Shown: positions 1 to 8,189 of the stretch, one piece after another | Position numbering within the stretch: position 1 is the first letter of the stretch | Layout: the number at the start of each line of letters is the position of its first letter | NCBI GenBank assembly: GCA_002169865.1 | Contig: NHIC01000006.1 | Location: forward strand, 100,967 to 140,324 | DNA length: 39,358 bases | Reading direction: 5' to 3' | Source: Flavobacteriaceae bacterium TMED179 | GTDB taxonomy: Bacteria; Bacteroidota; Bacteroidia; Flavobacteriales; Flavobacteriaceae | The notes under the pieces: model-generated | Database searches by the model: none | What the model saw: only the letters and a program-made list of their open reading frames with translations | What the model was told of the DNA's origin: nothing | Program-made: the position numbers and the translations under genes

Positions 1-435
1 CGTGTAGACGGAGATACATTGGAAAACCTCATTAAAAAAGATGAAACAGTTATTTCAAAAATTTCTGACAAGGAGAAAGAAAGCTTGAAACCAATGATTG
101 AAGATATAGTTAAAGAAGGTGGATATACAGTCCAACTTGAACCATTAGATAGTAAAAGTTTACCTTTTGTATTAACCCAACCTGAATTCATGAGAAGAAT
201 GAAAGAAATGCAACAAACTGGTGGAAGCGGTATGATGGGCAATATGCCTGATATGTATAACTTAGTTGTAAATACGAATCATGAATTAGTTGGGCAAATC
301 CTAAACACAAAAACAAAAAAGAAAAAAGAACGACTAATTCAACAAGCATTAGATCTTGCTAAACTTTCACAGAACTTGTTGAAGGGAGAAGCCTTGACAC
401 AATTTATTCAACGAAGTGTTGACTTGATAAAATAA
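1..435 (+). CDS. htpG: Molecular chaperone HtpG (Hsp90), C-terminal part
   Basis: This is the C-terminal ~144 residues of the bacterial Hsp90 chaperone, an ATP-driven cytosolic dimer that helps client proteins fold. The reading frame is open from base 1 (RVDGDTLENL...), so the gene begins outside the window and the TTG at 19 in the ORF track is not its start. The segment matches the Hsp90 C-terminal dimerisation domain of Bacteroidota HtpG. It has a Met/Gly-rich patch (MKEMQQTGGSGMMGNMPDMY) and then helices ending ALTQFIQRSVDLIK. ATPase and middle domains are not visible. A compact hairpin with a T-tract follows the stop at once. Confidence rests on recognising the family from this segment alone. 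Confidence 0.9.
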   Translation, partial: RVDGDTLENLIKKDETVISKISDKEKESLKPMIEDIVKEGGYTVQLEPLDSKSLPFVLTQPEFMRRMKEMQQTGGSGMMGNMPDMYNLVVNTNHELVGQILNTKTKKKKERLIQQALDLAKLSQNLLKGEALTQFIQRSVDLIK

Positions 436-460
436 AAAACCGCCCGAAGGCGATTTTTTA
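434..460 (+). terminator. Intrinsic terminator after htpG
   Basis: A short GC stem CGCC-CGAA-GGCG is flanked by an A-run on the left and a T6 run on the right, directly after the htpG stop codon. The A and T runs can extend the stem. The layout is that of a Rho-independent terminator, possibly bidirectional because of the A-run. Confidence 0.75.
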
Positions 461-470
461 TCTGGAAAAT

Positions 471-1085
471 TTGAAAATGATAAGACCAATCGTACTTCCT
501 AATGATGGATCAATTGTTGAATTACAAGGCGCCCGTTTACGTTATTTTGACACTTTCTTTTCAGAAAAAGAGTCTGAAAAGTACTACAGGAAAATTAAAA
601 ATGAAATAATTTGGCGACAAGATTCTATTACTGTTTATGGGAAAACCTATCCTCAACCTCGACTGACAGCTTTGTATGCAAATAACTCTATACCCTACTC
701 ATATTCTGGAATTACAATGTATCCACATCAAATCACACCAACTCTTTCCGAAATCCAGAAAAAAGTAGAACAATTAAGTAATATTAAGTTTACCACAGTA
801 CTACTCAACCAATATAGAAATGGTAAAGATAGTAATGGTTGGCATGCTGATAATGAAAAGGAGTTGGGTGAAAATCCCACAATTGCCTCATTGAGTTTTG
901 GAGCAGAAAGATTTTTTCACTTAAAACACAGAACTAAAAAAGAACTAAGGTTAAAAGTTTCTTTAAAATCAGGAAGTTTATTAGTAATGGAGGGAGAGAC
1001 TCAAACTCATTGGTTACATCAAATTGCTAAAACCTCTAGGGAAGTATCGCCAAGGATCAATCTAACTTTCCGGAAAATTATTTAA
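471..1085 (+). CDS. AlkB-type 2-oxoglutarate/Fe(II) dioxygenase, nucleic-acid alkylation repair
   Basis: Likely an AlkB-family dioxygenase that oxidatively removes alkyl groups from DNA or RNA bases using Fe(II), O2 and 2-oxoglutarate. In the 204-residue frame the iron triad is visible as H125-x-D127 (GWHADNE) and H183 (HWLHQI). The C-terminal RxNxTxR signature that binds 2-oxoglutarate and iron is RINLTFR (195-201). The length of about 200 residues fits the short ALKBH2-like bacterial group. The track starts at TTG 471, but ATG 477 (MIRPIVLP) is two codons in and equally plausible. The 3' end overlaps the convergent nuclease gene by 8 bp. Substrate (DNA or RNA) cannot be told from sequence. 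Confidence 0.9.
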   Translation: MKMIRPIVLPNDGSIVELQGARLRYFDTFFSEKESEKYYRKIKNEIIWRQDSITVYGKTYPQPRLTALYANNSIPYSYSGITMYPHQITPTLSEIQKKVEQLSNIKFTTVLLNQYRNGKDSNGWHADNEKELGENPTIASLSFGAERFFHLKHRTKKELRLKVSLKSGSLLVMEGETQTHWLHQIAKTSREVSPRINLTFRKII

Positions 1086-1848
1086 AAATGTCGTCAAGGA
1101 TAAAAGCCAGACGAATACCTGCTTTTAGCAATTGTAAACGAATAGTATCAAAATTTTCATATCGATATCGATAACCTAAATTTCTTTCCTTGGGTAAACC
1201 TTTATAAATCTTATTAGTAATTGCATGTGTTTCGTCAATCCAAATAGAAATTGAACTAGATACAATCTCTTGTTTTTGAATTTCAGATAGTACTGGTAAA
1301 TTATTTGCCAATTCAGTATAACTTAACTGACTGGAATTTATCATGTCACTATCCCAAAGCCGATGAAGATTTGAACTTTTACCAAACCATTTTATTTGAA
1401 TTTTATTTCCTCCCAGGTCTTCTTTCATTCCCAGATGTAATGGCTGATGTAAATCTCCAATAAAATGAACTAAGAGCTTCAAATAAAATTGATTATCTTC
1501 CTTTGAAGCTGTTTTACTTTTTAATACTTGAATACATTTATCAATAGCTTTAATAATGTCCCCTTTAGAGTTTTTCTTACTGGATTCATAATTCTCATCT
1601 AATTTCATATTTGCATAATGCCAAGAATTAAAAGCTTTATATCGATCATCCGATTTAATCTCATCTGCATAAGTGGAAATATAGGCAAGTGAAGCTCCCT
1701 GTAAGAGATCTTCAATCTCAGTTTTTGTTTTTTTAGAGATATTTTGAGCAGCCACCTCTCCAACAGTACGATGACCAATTGCTCCCCAATTCAAAAATTT
1801 AAATGAAGAAATAAAAAAACTTAAAATAATAACGAATGTAGCTTTCAT
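1078..1848 (-). CDS. Secreted S1/P1-type zinc nuclease
   Basis: A zinc-dependent single-strand nuclease/3'-nucleotidase of the S1/P1 family, exported to the periplasm or medium. I start at ATG 1848 (MKATFVIIL), because the track's residues 1-7 precede a clean signal peptide. Family ligands are all visible in order: the N-terminal Trp of the mature form in NWGAIGHR, then YADEI, WHY, HFIGDLHQPLH, GGN and NLHRLWD. In this family the mature N-terminal Trp and these His/Asp residues bind three zinc ions. The gene converges on and overlaps the AlkB-like gene by 8 bp. Likely role is scavenging phosphate and nucleosides from extracellular nucleic acids. Confidence 0.92.
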   Translation of the reverse strand: MKATFVIILSFFISSFKFLNWGAIGHRTVGEVAAQNISKKTKTEIEDLLQGASLAYISTYADEIKSDDRYKAFNSWHYANMKLDENYESSKKNSKGDIIKAIDKCIQVLKSKTASKEDNQFYLKLLVHFIGDLHQPLHLGMKEDLGGNKIQIKWFGKSSNLHRLWDSDMINSSQLSYTELANNLPVLSEIQKQEIVSSSISIWIDETHAITNKIYKGLPKERNLGYRYRYENFDTIRLQLLKAGIRLAFILDDIFK

Positions 1849-1937
1849 TTTGCTAAAATTTTGATCCAAATTTAAACCTTATATTTAATGTACTATCTTA
1901 TTGTAAAAGATTAGTAATTTTACCCTACAAAAAAAAC

Positions 1938-4148
1938 TTGTTGGAAAAGCAAAAATTTTTTCAGTTTTTCTTATTACTATTTTGTATTATCACTTATAGT
2001 CAAGAAAAAGAAATGGAATTTTTAGTTCCTGTTATCCAATCTGATATAGTTATCGATGGTATAGGAAATGAAAAACAATGGAATAAAACAGAATGGCAGT
2101 CTGAATTTTGGCTATGGAGGCCAAATGATAGTTTAAAAGCAAGTAAGCAAACTAGATTTAAAATTTTAAGAAGTGAAAAAAATCTTTTTGTTTTAATAGA
2201 TTTATTTACTGATGGAACTAAGTTTGTAACACCAAGTTTGAGACGTGATTTCGACACATTTGGTGGAGACACTATTACTCTTCTATTTGATACTTTTAAT
2301 GATGGGACCAATGCATTTTCGTTTACGACAAATCCTTTGGGATTGAAAAAAGAAGGTCTTATTTCAGGTGGAAATCAAAACTATAGAACTGATAGGAATT
2401 ATTCATGGGATACCAAATGGCTTGTTGAATCTAAAATATATGAAGATCGCTATTCAGTTGAAATTAAAATTCCACTAACATCTCTGTTTTATAATAATTC
2501 TAGTAGTTTCTGGCGTTTAAATATTTATAGAGGAAATGCACAAAATAATGAATATAGTGTTTGGGCAAGAACACCTCAAAATCAGATTATTGGAAATTTA
2601 GCCTTTATGGGAAAAATGGTTTTTGATAAACCACTTAAAAAGGCTCGAAATCCTTTATCAGTAATTCCATACATAAGTGGTATGAGCCAAAAAGATTTCT
2701 TAAATAAATCCTCTGCTTCTAATTCAGGATTAGGTGGAGATGCAAAAATTCCAATTGGGAATGCCCTAAATTTAGATTTGACTTATAATCCAGATTTTTC
2801 TCAAGTTGAAGTTGACGACCAAGTAGTTAATTTAACTCGTTTTGCGATTGCATTACCTGAAAAACGGCAATTTTTCACTCAAAATGATGATCTTTTTAAA
2901 GATTTTGGATCCACTAGAGATGTTGTTCCGTTTTTTTCAAGAAGGATTGGGGTTGCTAAAGATTTGGAGGGAAATACTATAGAAAATAAAATAATAGCAG
3001 GTGTACGTTTAAGTGGAAAATTAAATTCTAATTTGAGGCTTGGTTTTCTTAATATAATTACTGATGCAGATATTAAAAATGAAATTCCTTCAAACTTAAA
3101 TACTGTTTTTACACTAAGACAAAAAGTATTTGACAGATCAAATATTAGTTTCTTTTTTTTAGACCGAACAGCTAGAGAAGATTATGATTTTTTAAATAAT
3201 GAAGAGAAAAAAAATAGTGTCACTGGAATTGAGTATAACTTGGCCTCAACTGATAGTAAGTGGACAGGACGAGCTTATTTTCACAAATCATTCACAGAAG
3301 GTTTAGATGGAGATGATCAAATTATAGGCATGCGAATTAATCGGAATACACTTAAACAACAAATTGGAATGGAATGGGTTCACGGAGGAGAAGATTTTCG
3401 ATCAGATCTGGGCTTTTTTAGAAGAACTGGATTTTTAAAACTTTCTCCTGAATACACCTATAGAATATACCCTAAAAACCCTAATGTAATAAGTTATAGT
3501 TTCACACAAAGAGGTTATTTTGTGTATGACACTGCAAGTGAATATTTAATGACAGATAGGGTTTTTATTTCAACCATTAGAAAGAGTTTTCTAAATTTTA
3601 GTAGCCTCTCACTAGACTATACAAATCGTTACATTTACTTAGTTAATGATTTTAATCCAACCCGAAGTTCCGATGGAGTTTTTCTCCCTTCTGGCTCAGA
3701 TTATTCATATGGTGATTTAGAACTTTCATATCGCTCGGACCGTAGAAAATATTTAAACTTTGATTCAAAAATTTCCTATGGGACCTTTTATAATGGGACA
3801 AAATTTACTGTTGAAAATGAAATCAAATGGAGAAAACAACCCGTTTTAAATGCAAGCATGATTATGAATTTTAATTCAATCGAACTGCCAAGACCGTATT
3901 CGTCAAAAAATATTTGGCTAATTAGCCCAAAAATTGATTTTACATTTACAAAATCTCTTTTTTGGACTACTTTCATTCAATATAATTCTCAAGGGGAAAA
4001 CTTAGGAATCAATTCTAGATTGCAATGGCGGTTTGCTCCCCTATCTGACTTGTTTATCGTTTATAACGATAATTATATAAGCACAGATAATTTTTCTCCA
4101 AGATATCGTAGTTTTAACCTAAAATTAACATATTGGATAAATATTTAA
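1938..4148 (+). CDS. DUF5916 outer-membrane protein with N-terminal CBM9-like domain
   Basis: A 736-residue exported protein of the DUF5916 family, common in Bacteroidota and of unknown function. The first ~20 residues form a signal peptide (FFQFFLLLFCIITYSQ). Residues ~30-230 resemble the carbohydrate-binding family 9-like fold (IDGIGNEKQWNK, then a β-rich segment). The rest is rich in alternating aromatic/polar strands and ends in an amphipathic strand with aromatic residues, as in an outer-membrane β-barrel. The start is TTG at 1938, with another TTG at 1941. The first downstream ATG (2011) would remove the signal peptide, so a TTG start is favoured. The DUF4369 lipoprotein gene follows after 3 bp, implying an operon. 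Confidence 0.85.
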   Translation: MLEKQKFFQFFLLLFCIITYSQEKEMEFLVPVIQSDIVIDGIGNEKQWNKTEWQSEFWLWRPNDSLKASKQTRFKILRSEKNLFVLIDLFTDGTKFVTPSLRRDFDTFGGDTITLLFDTFNDGTNAFSFTTNPLGLKKEGLISGGNQNYRTDRNYSWDTKWLVESKIYEDRYSVEIKIPLTSLFYNNSSSFWRLNIYRGNAQNNEYSVWARTPQNQIIGNLAFMGKMVFDKPLKKARNPLSVIPYISGMSQKDFLNKSSASNSGLGGDAKIPIGNALNLDLTYNPDFSQVEVDDQVVNLTRFAIALPEKRQFFTQNDDLFKDFGSTRDVVPFFSRRIGVAKDLEGNTIENKIIAGVRLSGKLNSNLRLGFLNIITDADIKNEIPSNLNTVFTLRQKVFDRSNISFFFLDRTAREDYDFLNNEEKKNSVTGIEYNLASTDSKWTGRAYFHKSFTEGLDGDDQIIGMRINRNTLKQQIGMEWVHGGEDFRSDLGFFRRTGFLKLSPEYTYRIYPKNPNVISYSFTQRGYFVYDTASEYLMTDRVFISTIRKSFLNFSSLSLDYTNRYIYLVNDFNPTRSSDGVFLPSGSDYSYGDLELSYRSDRRKYLNFDSKISYGTFYNGTKFTVENEIKWRKQPVLNASMIMNFNSIELPRPYSSKNIWLISPKIDFTFTKSLFWTTFIQYNSQGENLGINSRLQWRFAPLSDLFIVYNDNYISTDNFSPRYRSFNLKLTYWINI

Positions 4149-4151
4149 AAA

Positions 4152-4883
4152 ATGATAAAGTTTAACCCTGCCTTTTATATAATTTTTCTTGGAATTTTAG
4201 TTATCTGTTGCGATAAAGGACAAAAAAAAGATCCTGATAATCTTATGATTGTGGAAGGTAGCATTCAAGGCCTCAGAAAAGGGACTTTATACCTGCAAAA
4301 GTTACAAGATACTCTTCTTATAAATATGGATTCAACCTTAGTCAATGGGATATCAGATTTTAAATTTCGTATACCTATTGAGACACCAGAGATCTTTTAT
4401 CTATATCTTGAAAAAGAAGATGGGGACAGTTTAAATGACCGTATATTATTTTTTGGAGAAAAAGGTACAATTCAAATTAAAACTCTTTTAAAAACTTTTG
4501 AAAGTAGTGCAAAAATTACAGGATCTAAAAATCAAGAATTACTTCAGGAGTATCAGTCATTTAATAGAAAATTTAATGATGAAAATTTAGATTTAATGAA
4601 AGAATTTTATCAAGCTCAGATAGACGATAAGCCAAAAATTATTGATTCTTTGCAAAAGAAAATAGACAATCTTTTGAAAAGAAGGTATCTATATACAATT
4701 AATTTTGCGACTCAAAATGCAGATGAAAACCTAGCTCCATACCTTGCATTGACTCAAGTTTATGATGCAAATTTGTCTTTACTTGACTCCATAGCGATTA
4801 AAATGACGAAAGAAGTACGTAATTCAAAGTACGGAAATGAATTTTTAAATTTTATAGAAAAACGGAGAGCTTTGGAAAATTAA
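4152..4883 (+). CDS. DUF4369 lipoprotein without a thioredoxin domain
   Basis: A 243-residue lipoprotein. The N-terminus has a hydrophobic segment and a Cys-type lipobox (LVICCDKG), so it is probably lipid-anchored. Residues ~30-125 form the DUF4369 β-domain (MIVEGSIQGLRKGTLYLQK), and residues 125-240 are helical. In many Bacteroidota proteins DUF4369 and the helical part precede a TlpA-like thioredoxin domain. Here the protein stops where that domain would begin (FIEKRRALEN), with no CxxC. It starts 3 bp after the DUF5916 gene and is probably cotranscribed, so it may be an accessory of that outer-membrane protein. That role is inference from adjacency. Confidence 0.8.
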   Translation: MIKFNPAFYIIFLGILVICCDKGQKKDPDNLMIVEGSIQGLRKGTLYLQKLQDTLLINMDSTLVNGISDFKFRIPIETPEIFYLYLEKEDGDSLNDRILFFGEKGTIQIKTLLKTFESSAKITGSKNQELLQEYQSFNRKFNDENLDLMKEFYQAQIDDKPKIIDSLQKKIDNLLKRRYLYTINFATQNADENLAPYLALTQVYDANLSLLDSIAIKMTKEVRNSKYGNEFLNFIEKRRALEN

Positions 4884-4885
4884 AA

Positions 4886-5152
4886 CTATAATGCTGCTGA
4901 TTTTTTCAACAAAGATTCCATTGCTTTTTTTCGCTCATTTTCAATAGCTTTAAATTTCCCTTTCAAGTCCTTGCCACTTACTGCATTAATTTTCCCAATC
5001 AAGTCATCGAAAACTTGAATTGCTTCTTCAATTAATTTTTCACTTTTTGTTAAATCCCCATCTGGATTTGATAGTTCCCACAGATAAATGTCTTCTATTA
5101 GATCACCTATATCGTTATTAATTTCTTTTTTAAGCATTTTGATACTTGGCAT
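4886..5152 (-). CDS. Small helical protein of unknown function
   Basis: An 88-residue, highly charged protein predicted to be almost entirely helical (LIEDIYLWELSNPDGDLTKSEKLIEEAIQVFDDLIGKI). It has no signal peptide, membrane segment or cysteine, so it is probably cytosolic. The start may be Met1 or Met6 (MLKKEINN). The coding pattern is clean and the gene fills the space between convergent neighbours, ending 2 bp from the DUF4369 stop. I do not recognise a named family. Similar short helical proteins are widespread hypotheticals in flavobacteria. Confidence 0.7.
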   Translation of the reverse strand: MPSIKMLKKEINNDIGDLIEDIYLWELSNPDGDLTKSEKLIEEAIQVFDDLIGKINAVSGKDLKGKFKAIENERKKAMESLLKKSAAL

Positions 5153-5222
5153 GGTTTTGTGAATGTATGGTATGTTAAGATATATATTTTTTTAATTGAA
5201 ATTATAAAAAGAAAATTATTTT

Positions 5223-5627
5223 TTATCCAGAATAACTCACATAGTTCCGAGGTGTTTCATATAAAGTCACAGCTAGTTTATGTCTAGGGTTCATGTGAGG
5301 TTTTAGTAAATCGTAAATAACAATTGCAATATTTTCTGCTGTAGGTATTTTACTTTGAAACTCCTGAACTTCTTCATTAAGGTTCTTATGATCCATCTTA
5401 TCCTCAACTTCAGCTTTTATTAAATCTTTTAATATTTTCATATCCATTACATAACCCGTCTCTGGGTCAACATCTCCTGTAACATGGACGATTAACTCAT
5501 AATTGTGACCATGAAAATAAGGGTTGGAACATTTACCAAAAATATTTTCGTTTTTTTGATCAGACCAATCCTTTCTATATAATCTGTGTGCAGCATTGAA
5601 ATGTGATTTTCTACTAATTGTTACCAT
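5223..5627 (-). CDS. queD: 6-carboxytetrahydropterin synthase (QueD/PTPS family)
   Basis: Probably converts 7,8-dihydroneopterin triphosphate to 6-carboxy-tetrahydropterin, an early step to the 7-deazaguanine tRNA base queuosine. I place the start at ATG 5627 (MVTISRKSHF), giving 134 residues, because the 12 upstream residues lie inside idi and look non-native. Zinc ligands H14 (FNAAHRL) and H39/H41 (FHGHNY) and the catalytic Cys33 (GKCSNPYFHG) are present, as are DHKNLN and the C-terminal ETPRNY. It overlaps the end of idi by 14 bp, so translation is probably coupled. A role as a biopterin-type synthase is possible; the small size and GKC motif favour QueD. Confidence 0.88.
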   Translation of the reverse strand: MVTISRKSHFNAAHRLYRKDWSDQKNENIFGKCSNPYFHGHNYELIVHVTGDVDPETGYVMDMKILKDLIKAEVEDKMDHKNLNEEVQEFQSKIPTAENIAIVIYDLLKPHMNPRHKLAVTLYETPRNYVSYSG

Positions 5628-6150
5628 CGTTTTTAGTATTAATATATTTATAGAACCGATCAAAAATAATTTTAAACCAAACAGTAAAATGTTGGGGGTT
5701 ATTTTTTATTGAATTTTTGATCTGTTCAAGACTCATCCATTTCCAGGTCGCCACCTCATTAGTGTTGATTATAGGAGAACCATCAAAATAGCCAAGAAGA
5801 ATATAATCTAACTCATGTTCAGTCAGACCATTTTCAAAAGGTGCTTTATATATAAAACTAAAAATTTCTTCTAAGTGTGTTGTAAATCCCATTTCTTCTT
5901 TAAGGCGACGTTTCCCTGCTAATACATTTTCCTCATCTTCTCTTTGATGACTACAACATGTATTCGTCCATAATCCAGGAGAATGATATTTATGCATGGC
6001 ACGCTGTTGAAGCATTAATTCTCCTTTTTTATTTAGAATAAAAACTGAAAAGGCTCTGTGTAATAATGCTTTTTCGTGAGCTTCCATCTTGGACATAATG
6101 CCAATAGGATTGTCATTAACATCTACTAATATTACTTTCTCTTGTTTCAT
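5614..6150 (-). CDS. idi: Isopentenyl-diphosphate delta-isomerase, type I
   Basis: Interconverts isopentenyl and dimethylallyl diphosphate for isoprenoid synthesis (quinones, carotenoids, undecaprenol). ATG 6150 (MKQEKVILVD) is chosen over the track start, giving 178 residues, the usual length of the bacterial type I enzyme. It is a Nudix-fold protein with the metal-binding histidines in AHEKALLHRAFSVF, the catalytic cysteine in WTNTCCSHQ (~C66), a Nudix-like RRLKEEMGF helix and the catalytic acid in TEHELDY. It overlaps queD downstream by 14 bp and is divergent from prfC with a 93-bp gap. Confidence 0.93.
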   Translation of the reverse strand: MKQEKVILVDVNDNPIGIMSKMEAHEKALLHRAFSVFILNKKGELMLQQRAMHKYHSPGLWTNTCCSHQREDEENVLAGKRRLKEEMGFTTHLEEIFSFIYKAPFENGLTEHELDYILLGYFDGSPIINTNEVATWKWMSLEQIKNSIKNNPQHFTVWFKIIFDRFYKYINTKNDGNN

Positions 6151-6191
6151 GCGATTCAAAATTACCCATAATTTCATCAAAAACCTATTGT

Positions 6192-6208
6192 CCTTGATTT
6201 CGTCAAGG
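6192..6208. repeat. Short inverted repeat in the idi/prfC divergent gap
   Basis: A perfect 6-bp inverted repeat CCTTGA-TTTCG-TCAAGG sits between the two divergent start codons. It could be an operator or a small 5'-UTR hairpin for prfC. Nothing else supports either role. Confidence 0.3.
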
Positions 6209-6243
6209 TTATTATTTGTAATACTTTTGTTAAAACTACAGCT

Positions 6244-7827
6244 ATGGGATTTTTAGAGGAAATTAGTAAACGAAGAACATTTGGAATAATTTCCCACCCA
6301 GATGCAGGTAAAACAACACTTACAGAAAAACTATTACTCTTTGGTGGTGCTATACAGGAGGCAGGCGCAGTCAAGTCAAATAAAATCAAAAAATCAGCTA
6401 CAAGTGATTTTATGGAAATCGAGAGACAAAGAGGAATTTCAGTCGCAACCTCAGTTTTAGCCTTCGTTTATAAAAACAAAAAAATAAATATTCTTGATAC
6501 ACCTGGACATAAAGATTTTGCTGAAGACACTTTTCGTACTCTAACAGCTGTAGATAGTGTTATTGTTGTAATTGACGTTGCAAAGGGTGTCGAAGAACAG
6601 ACTGAAAAGTTAGTAGAAGTCTGTCGAATGCGAAATATTCCTATGATTGTCTTTATTAATAAATTAGACCGAGAAGGTAAAGATGCTTTTGACCTTTTAG
6701 ACGAAGTTGAACAAAAACTTGGCTTGAGAGTCACTCCTCTCTCAATTCCAATTGGAATGGGTTATGACTTTAAAGGAATTTATAATATCTGGGAACAAAA
6801 CACTCAGCTTTTTTATGACGATCAAAAACATATAATTGGGAAAAAGGTAATTTTTGACTCAGTTGAAGATCCCAAACTAGAAGCTGCTATTGGAACTGAT
6901 CTTTTTACTACTCTAAAAGAAGAATTAGAATTGATTGATGGGGTTTATCCTCCATTTGATCGAGCTAATTATTTAAATGGTAAGCTACAACCAGTTCTAT
7001 TTGGCTCTGCCTTAAATAATTTTGGAGTAGAGGAACTACTCAACTGCTTTGTAGAAATTGCTCCTGAACCACTTCCAAAGTTATCAGAAGAGCGAATGAT
7101 CAGTCCCTATGAAAAAAAGTTTAGTGGATTTGTATTTAAAATTCATGCAAATATGGATCCTAATCATCGTGATCGATTAGCCTTTGTTAAAATTGTATCT
7201 GGAACTTTTGAACGCAATACTCCCTATCTTCATGTTAGAAATAATAAAAAACTGAAATTTTCATCACCTAATGCATTTTTTGCTGAAAAAAAAAAGATTA
7301 TAGATGTCTCTTTTCCTGGAGATATAGTTGGCCTTCATGATACAGGAAATTTTAAAATTGGTGACACTTTGACTAGTGGTGAAAAACTTAATTTTAAAGG
7401 CATTCCAAGTTTTTCACCTGAGCATTTTCGTTATATCAATAATAATGATCCAATGAAAGCAAAACAACTTACTAAAGGAATTGATCAATTAATGGACGAG
7501 GGTGTAGCCCAGTTATTTATACTTAATCTTAATGGTCGTAAATTAATTGGAACTGTTGGAGCTCTTCAATTTGAAGTAATCCAATACCGCTTACTTAATG
7601 AATATGGTGCTAAATGCTCTTTTGAAAATCTTAATGTTTATAAAGCATGCTGGGTTGAAGGGAATGAAAAAAGCACTTCGTTTCAGGAATTTAAACGTAT
7701 CAAACAAAAATTTCTGGCAAATGATAAAGCTGGTCAACTTGTATTTCTATCGGAATCAGCGTTTTCATTACAGATGGTTCAAGAGAAATATAAAGAAGTA
7801 CAGTTTCACTTTACCTCCGAGTTTTAA
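6244..7827 (+). CDS. prfC: Peptide chain release factor 3 (GTPase)
   Basis: RF3 is the translational GTPase that recycles RF1/RF2 from the ribosome after peptide release. The 527 residues match the family's ~529. G-motifs are in order near the N-terminus: HPDAGKTTLT (P-loop), the switch I region with RQRGISVATS, DTPGHKDF (G3) and NKLDREG (G4). The RF3 rather than EF-G identity is shown by the RRTFGIISHPDAGKTT opening and by the length, with no EF-G domain IV. ATG 6244 gives the canonical N-terminus. It is convergent with the DUF3467 gene that ends the rpoBC operon. Confidence 0.96.
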   Translation: MGFLEEISKRRTFGIISHPDAGKTTLTEKLLLFGGAIQEAGAVKSNKIKKSATSDFMEIERQRGISVATSVLAFVYKNKKINILDTPGHKDFAEDTFRTLTAVDSVIVVIDVAKGVEEQTEKLVEVCRMRNIPMIVFINKLDREGKDAFDLLDEVEQKLGLRVTPLSIPIGMGYDFKGIYNIWEQNTQLFYDDQKHIIGKKVIFDSVEDPKLEAAIGTDLFTTLKEELELIDGVYPPFDRANYLNGKLQPVLFGSALNNFGVEELLNCFVEIAPEPLPKLSEERMISPYEKKFSGFVFKIHANMDPNHRDRLAFVKIVSGTFERNTPYLHVRNNKKLKFSSPNAFFAEKKKIIDVSFPGDIVGLHDTGNFKIGDTLTSGEKLNFKGIPSFSPEHFRYINNNDPMKAKQLTKGIDQLMDEGVAQLFILNLNGRKLIGTVGALQFEVIQYRLLNEYGAKCSFENLNVYKACWVEGNEKSTSFQEFKRIKQKFLANDKAGQLVFLSESAFSLQMVQEKYKEVQFHFTSEF

Positions 7828-7870
7828 ACATTGTAATCAAAAATCTTATAAAAAAACTGAGCATTATAAA

Positions 7871-8185
7871 TTATGCTTCTCCAGTAGGTCCAAAATTTAA
7901 AGGAATGTTTGGAGGTTCGTTAGTTTTTATGATACCATTTACATTTTCAAATCTTTGAATATTATCTTCCAAAGCTTTTTTAAAACGTTTAGCATGCTCT
8001 GGGGTAAGAATAACCCTTGATTTTACTTTTGCTTTTGGAGATCCTGGCATTACTGTTATAAAGTCAACAATAAACTCGGACCCAGAATGATTTATGATTG
8101 CTAAGTTAGAATAAATGCCGTCAGCAATGTTTTCATCAATAGAAATATTCAATTGTTGCTGCTCTGAAACTTTTTTATTACCCAT
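7871..8185 (-). CDS. DUF3467 family protein
   Basis: A 104-residue cytosolic protein of the DUF3467 family, of unknown function. In Bacteroidota it typically sits directly downstream of rpoC. Recognisable features are the N-terminal β segments (LNISIDENIADGIYSNLAIINHS), the central FIVDFITVMPG, and a helix with TPEHAKRFKKALEDNI. It begins 4 bp after the rpoC stop and is presumably the last gene of the RNA polymerase operon. The conserved position suggests a link to transcription, but that is only inference. Confidence 0.88.
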   Translation of the reverse strand: MGNKKVSEQQQLNISIDENIADGIYSNLAIINHSGSEFIVDFITVMPGSPKAKVKSRVILTPEHAKRFKKALEDNIQRFENVNGIIKTNEPPNIPLNFGPTGEA

Positions 8186-8189
8186 TATT

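Noticed and set aside
7598-7900. 100-aa plus ORF overlapping the end of prfC
   Set aside because: Out-of-frame shadow of prfC running into the convergent gene.
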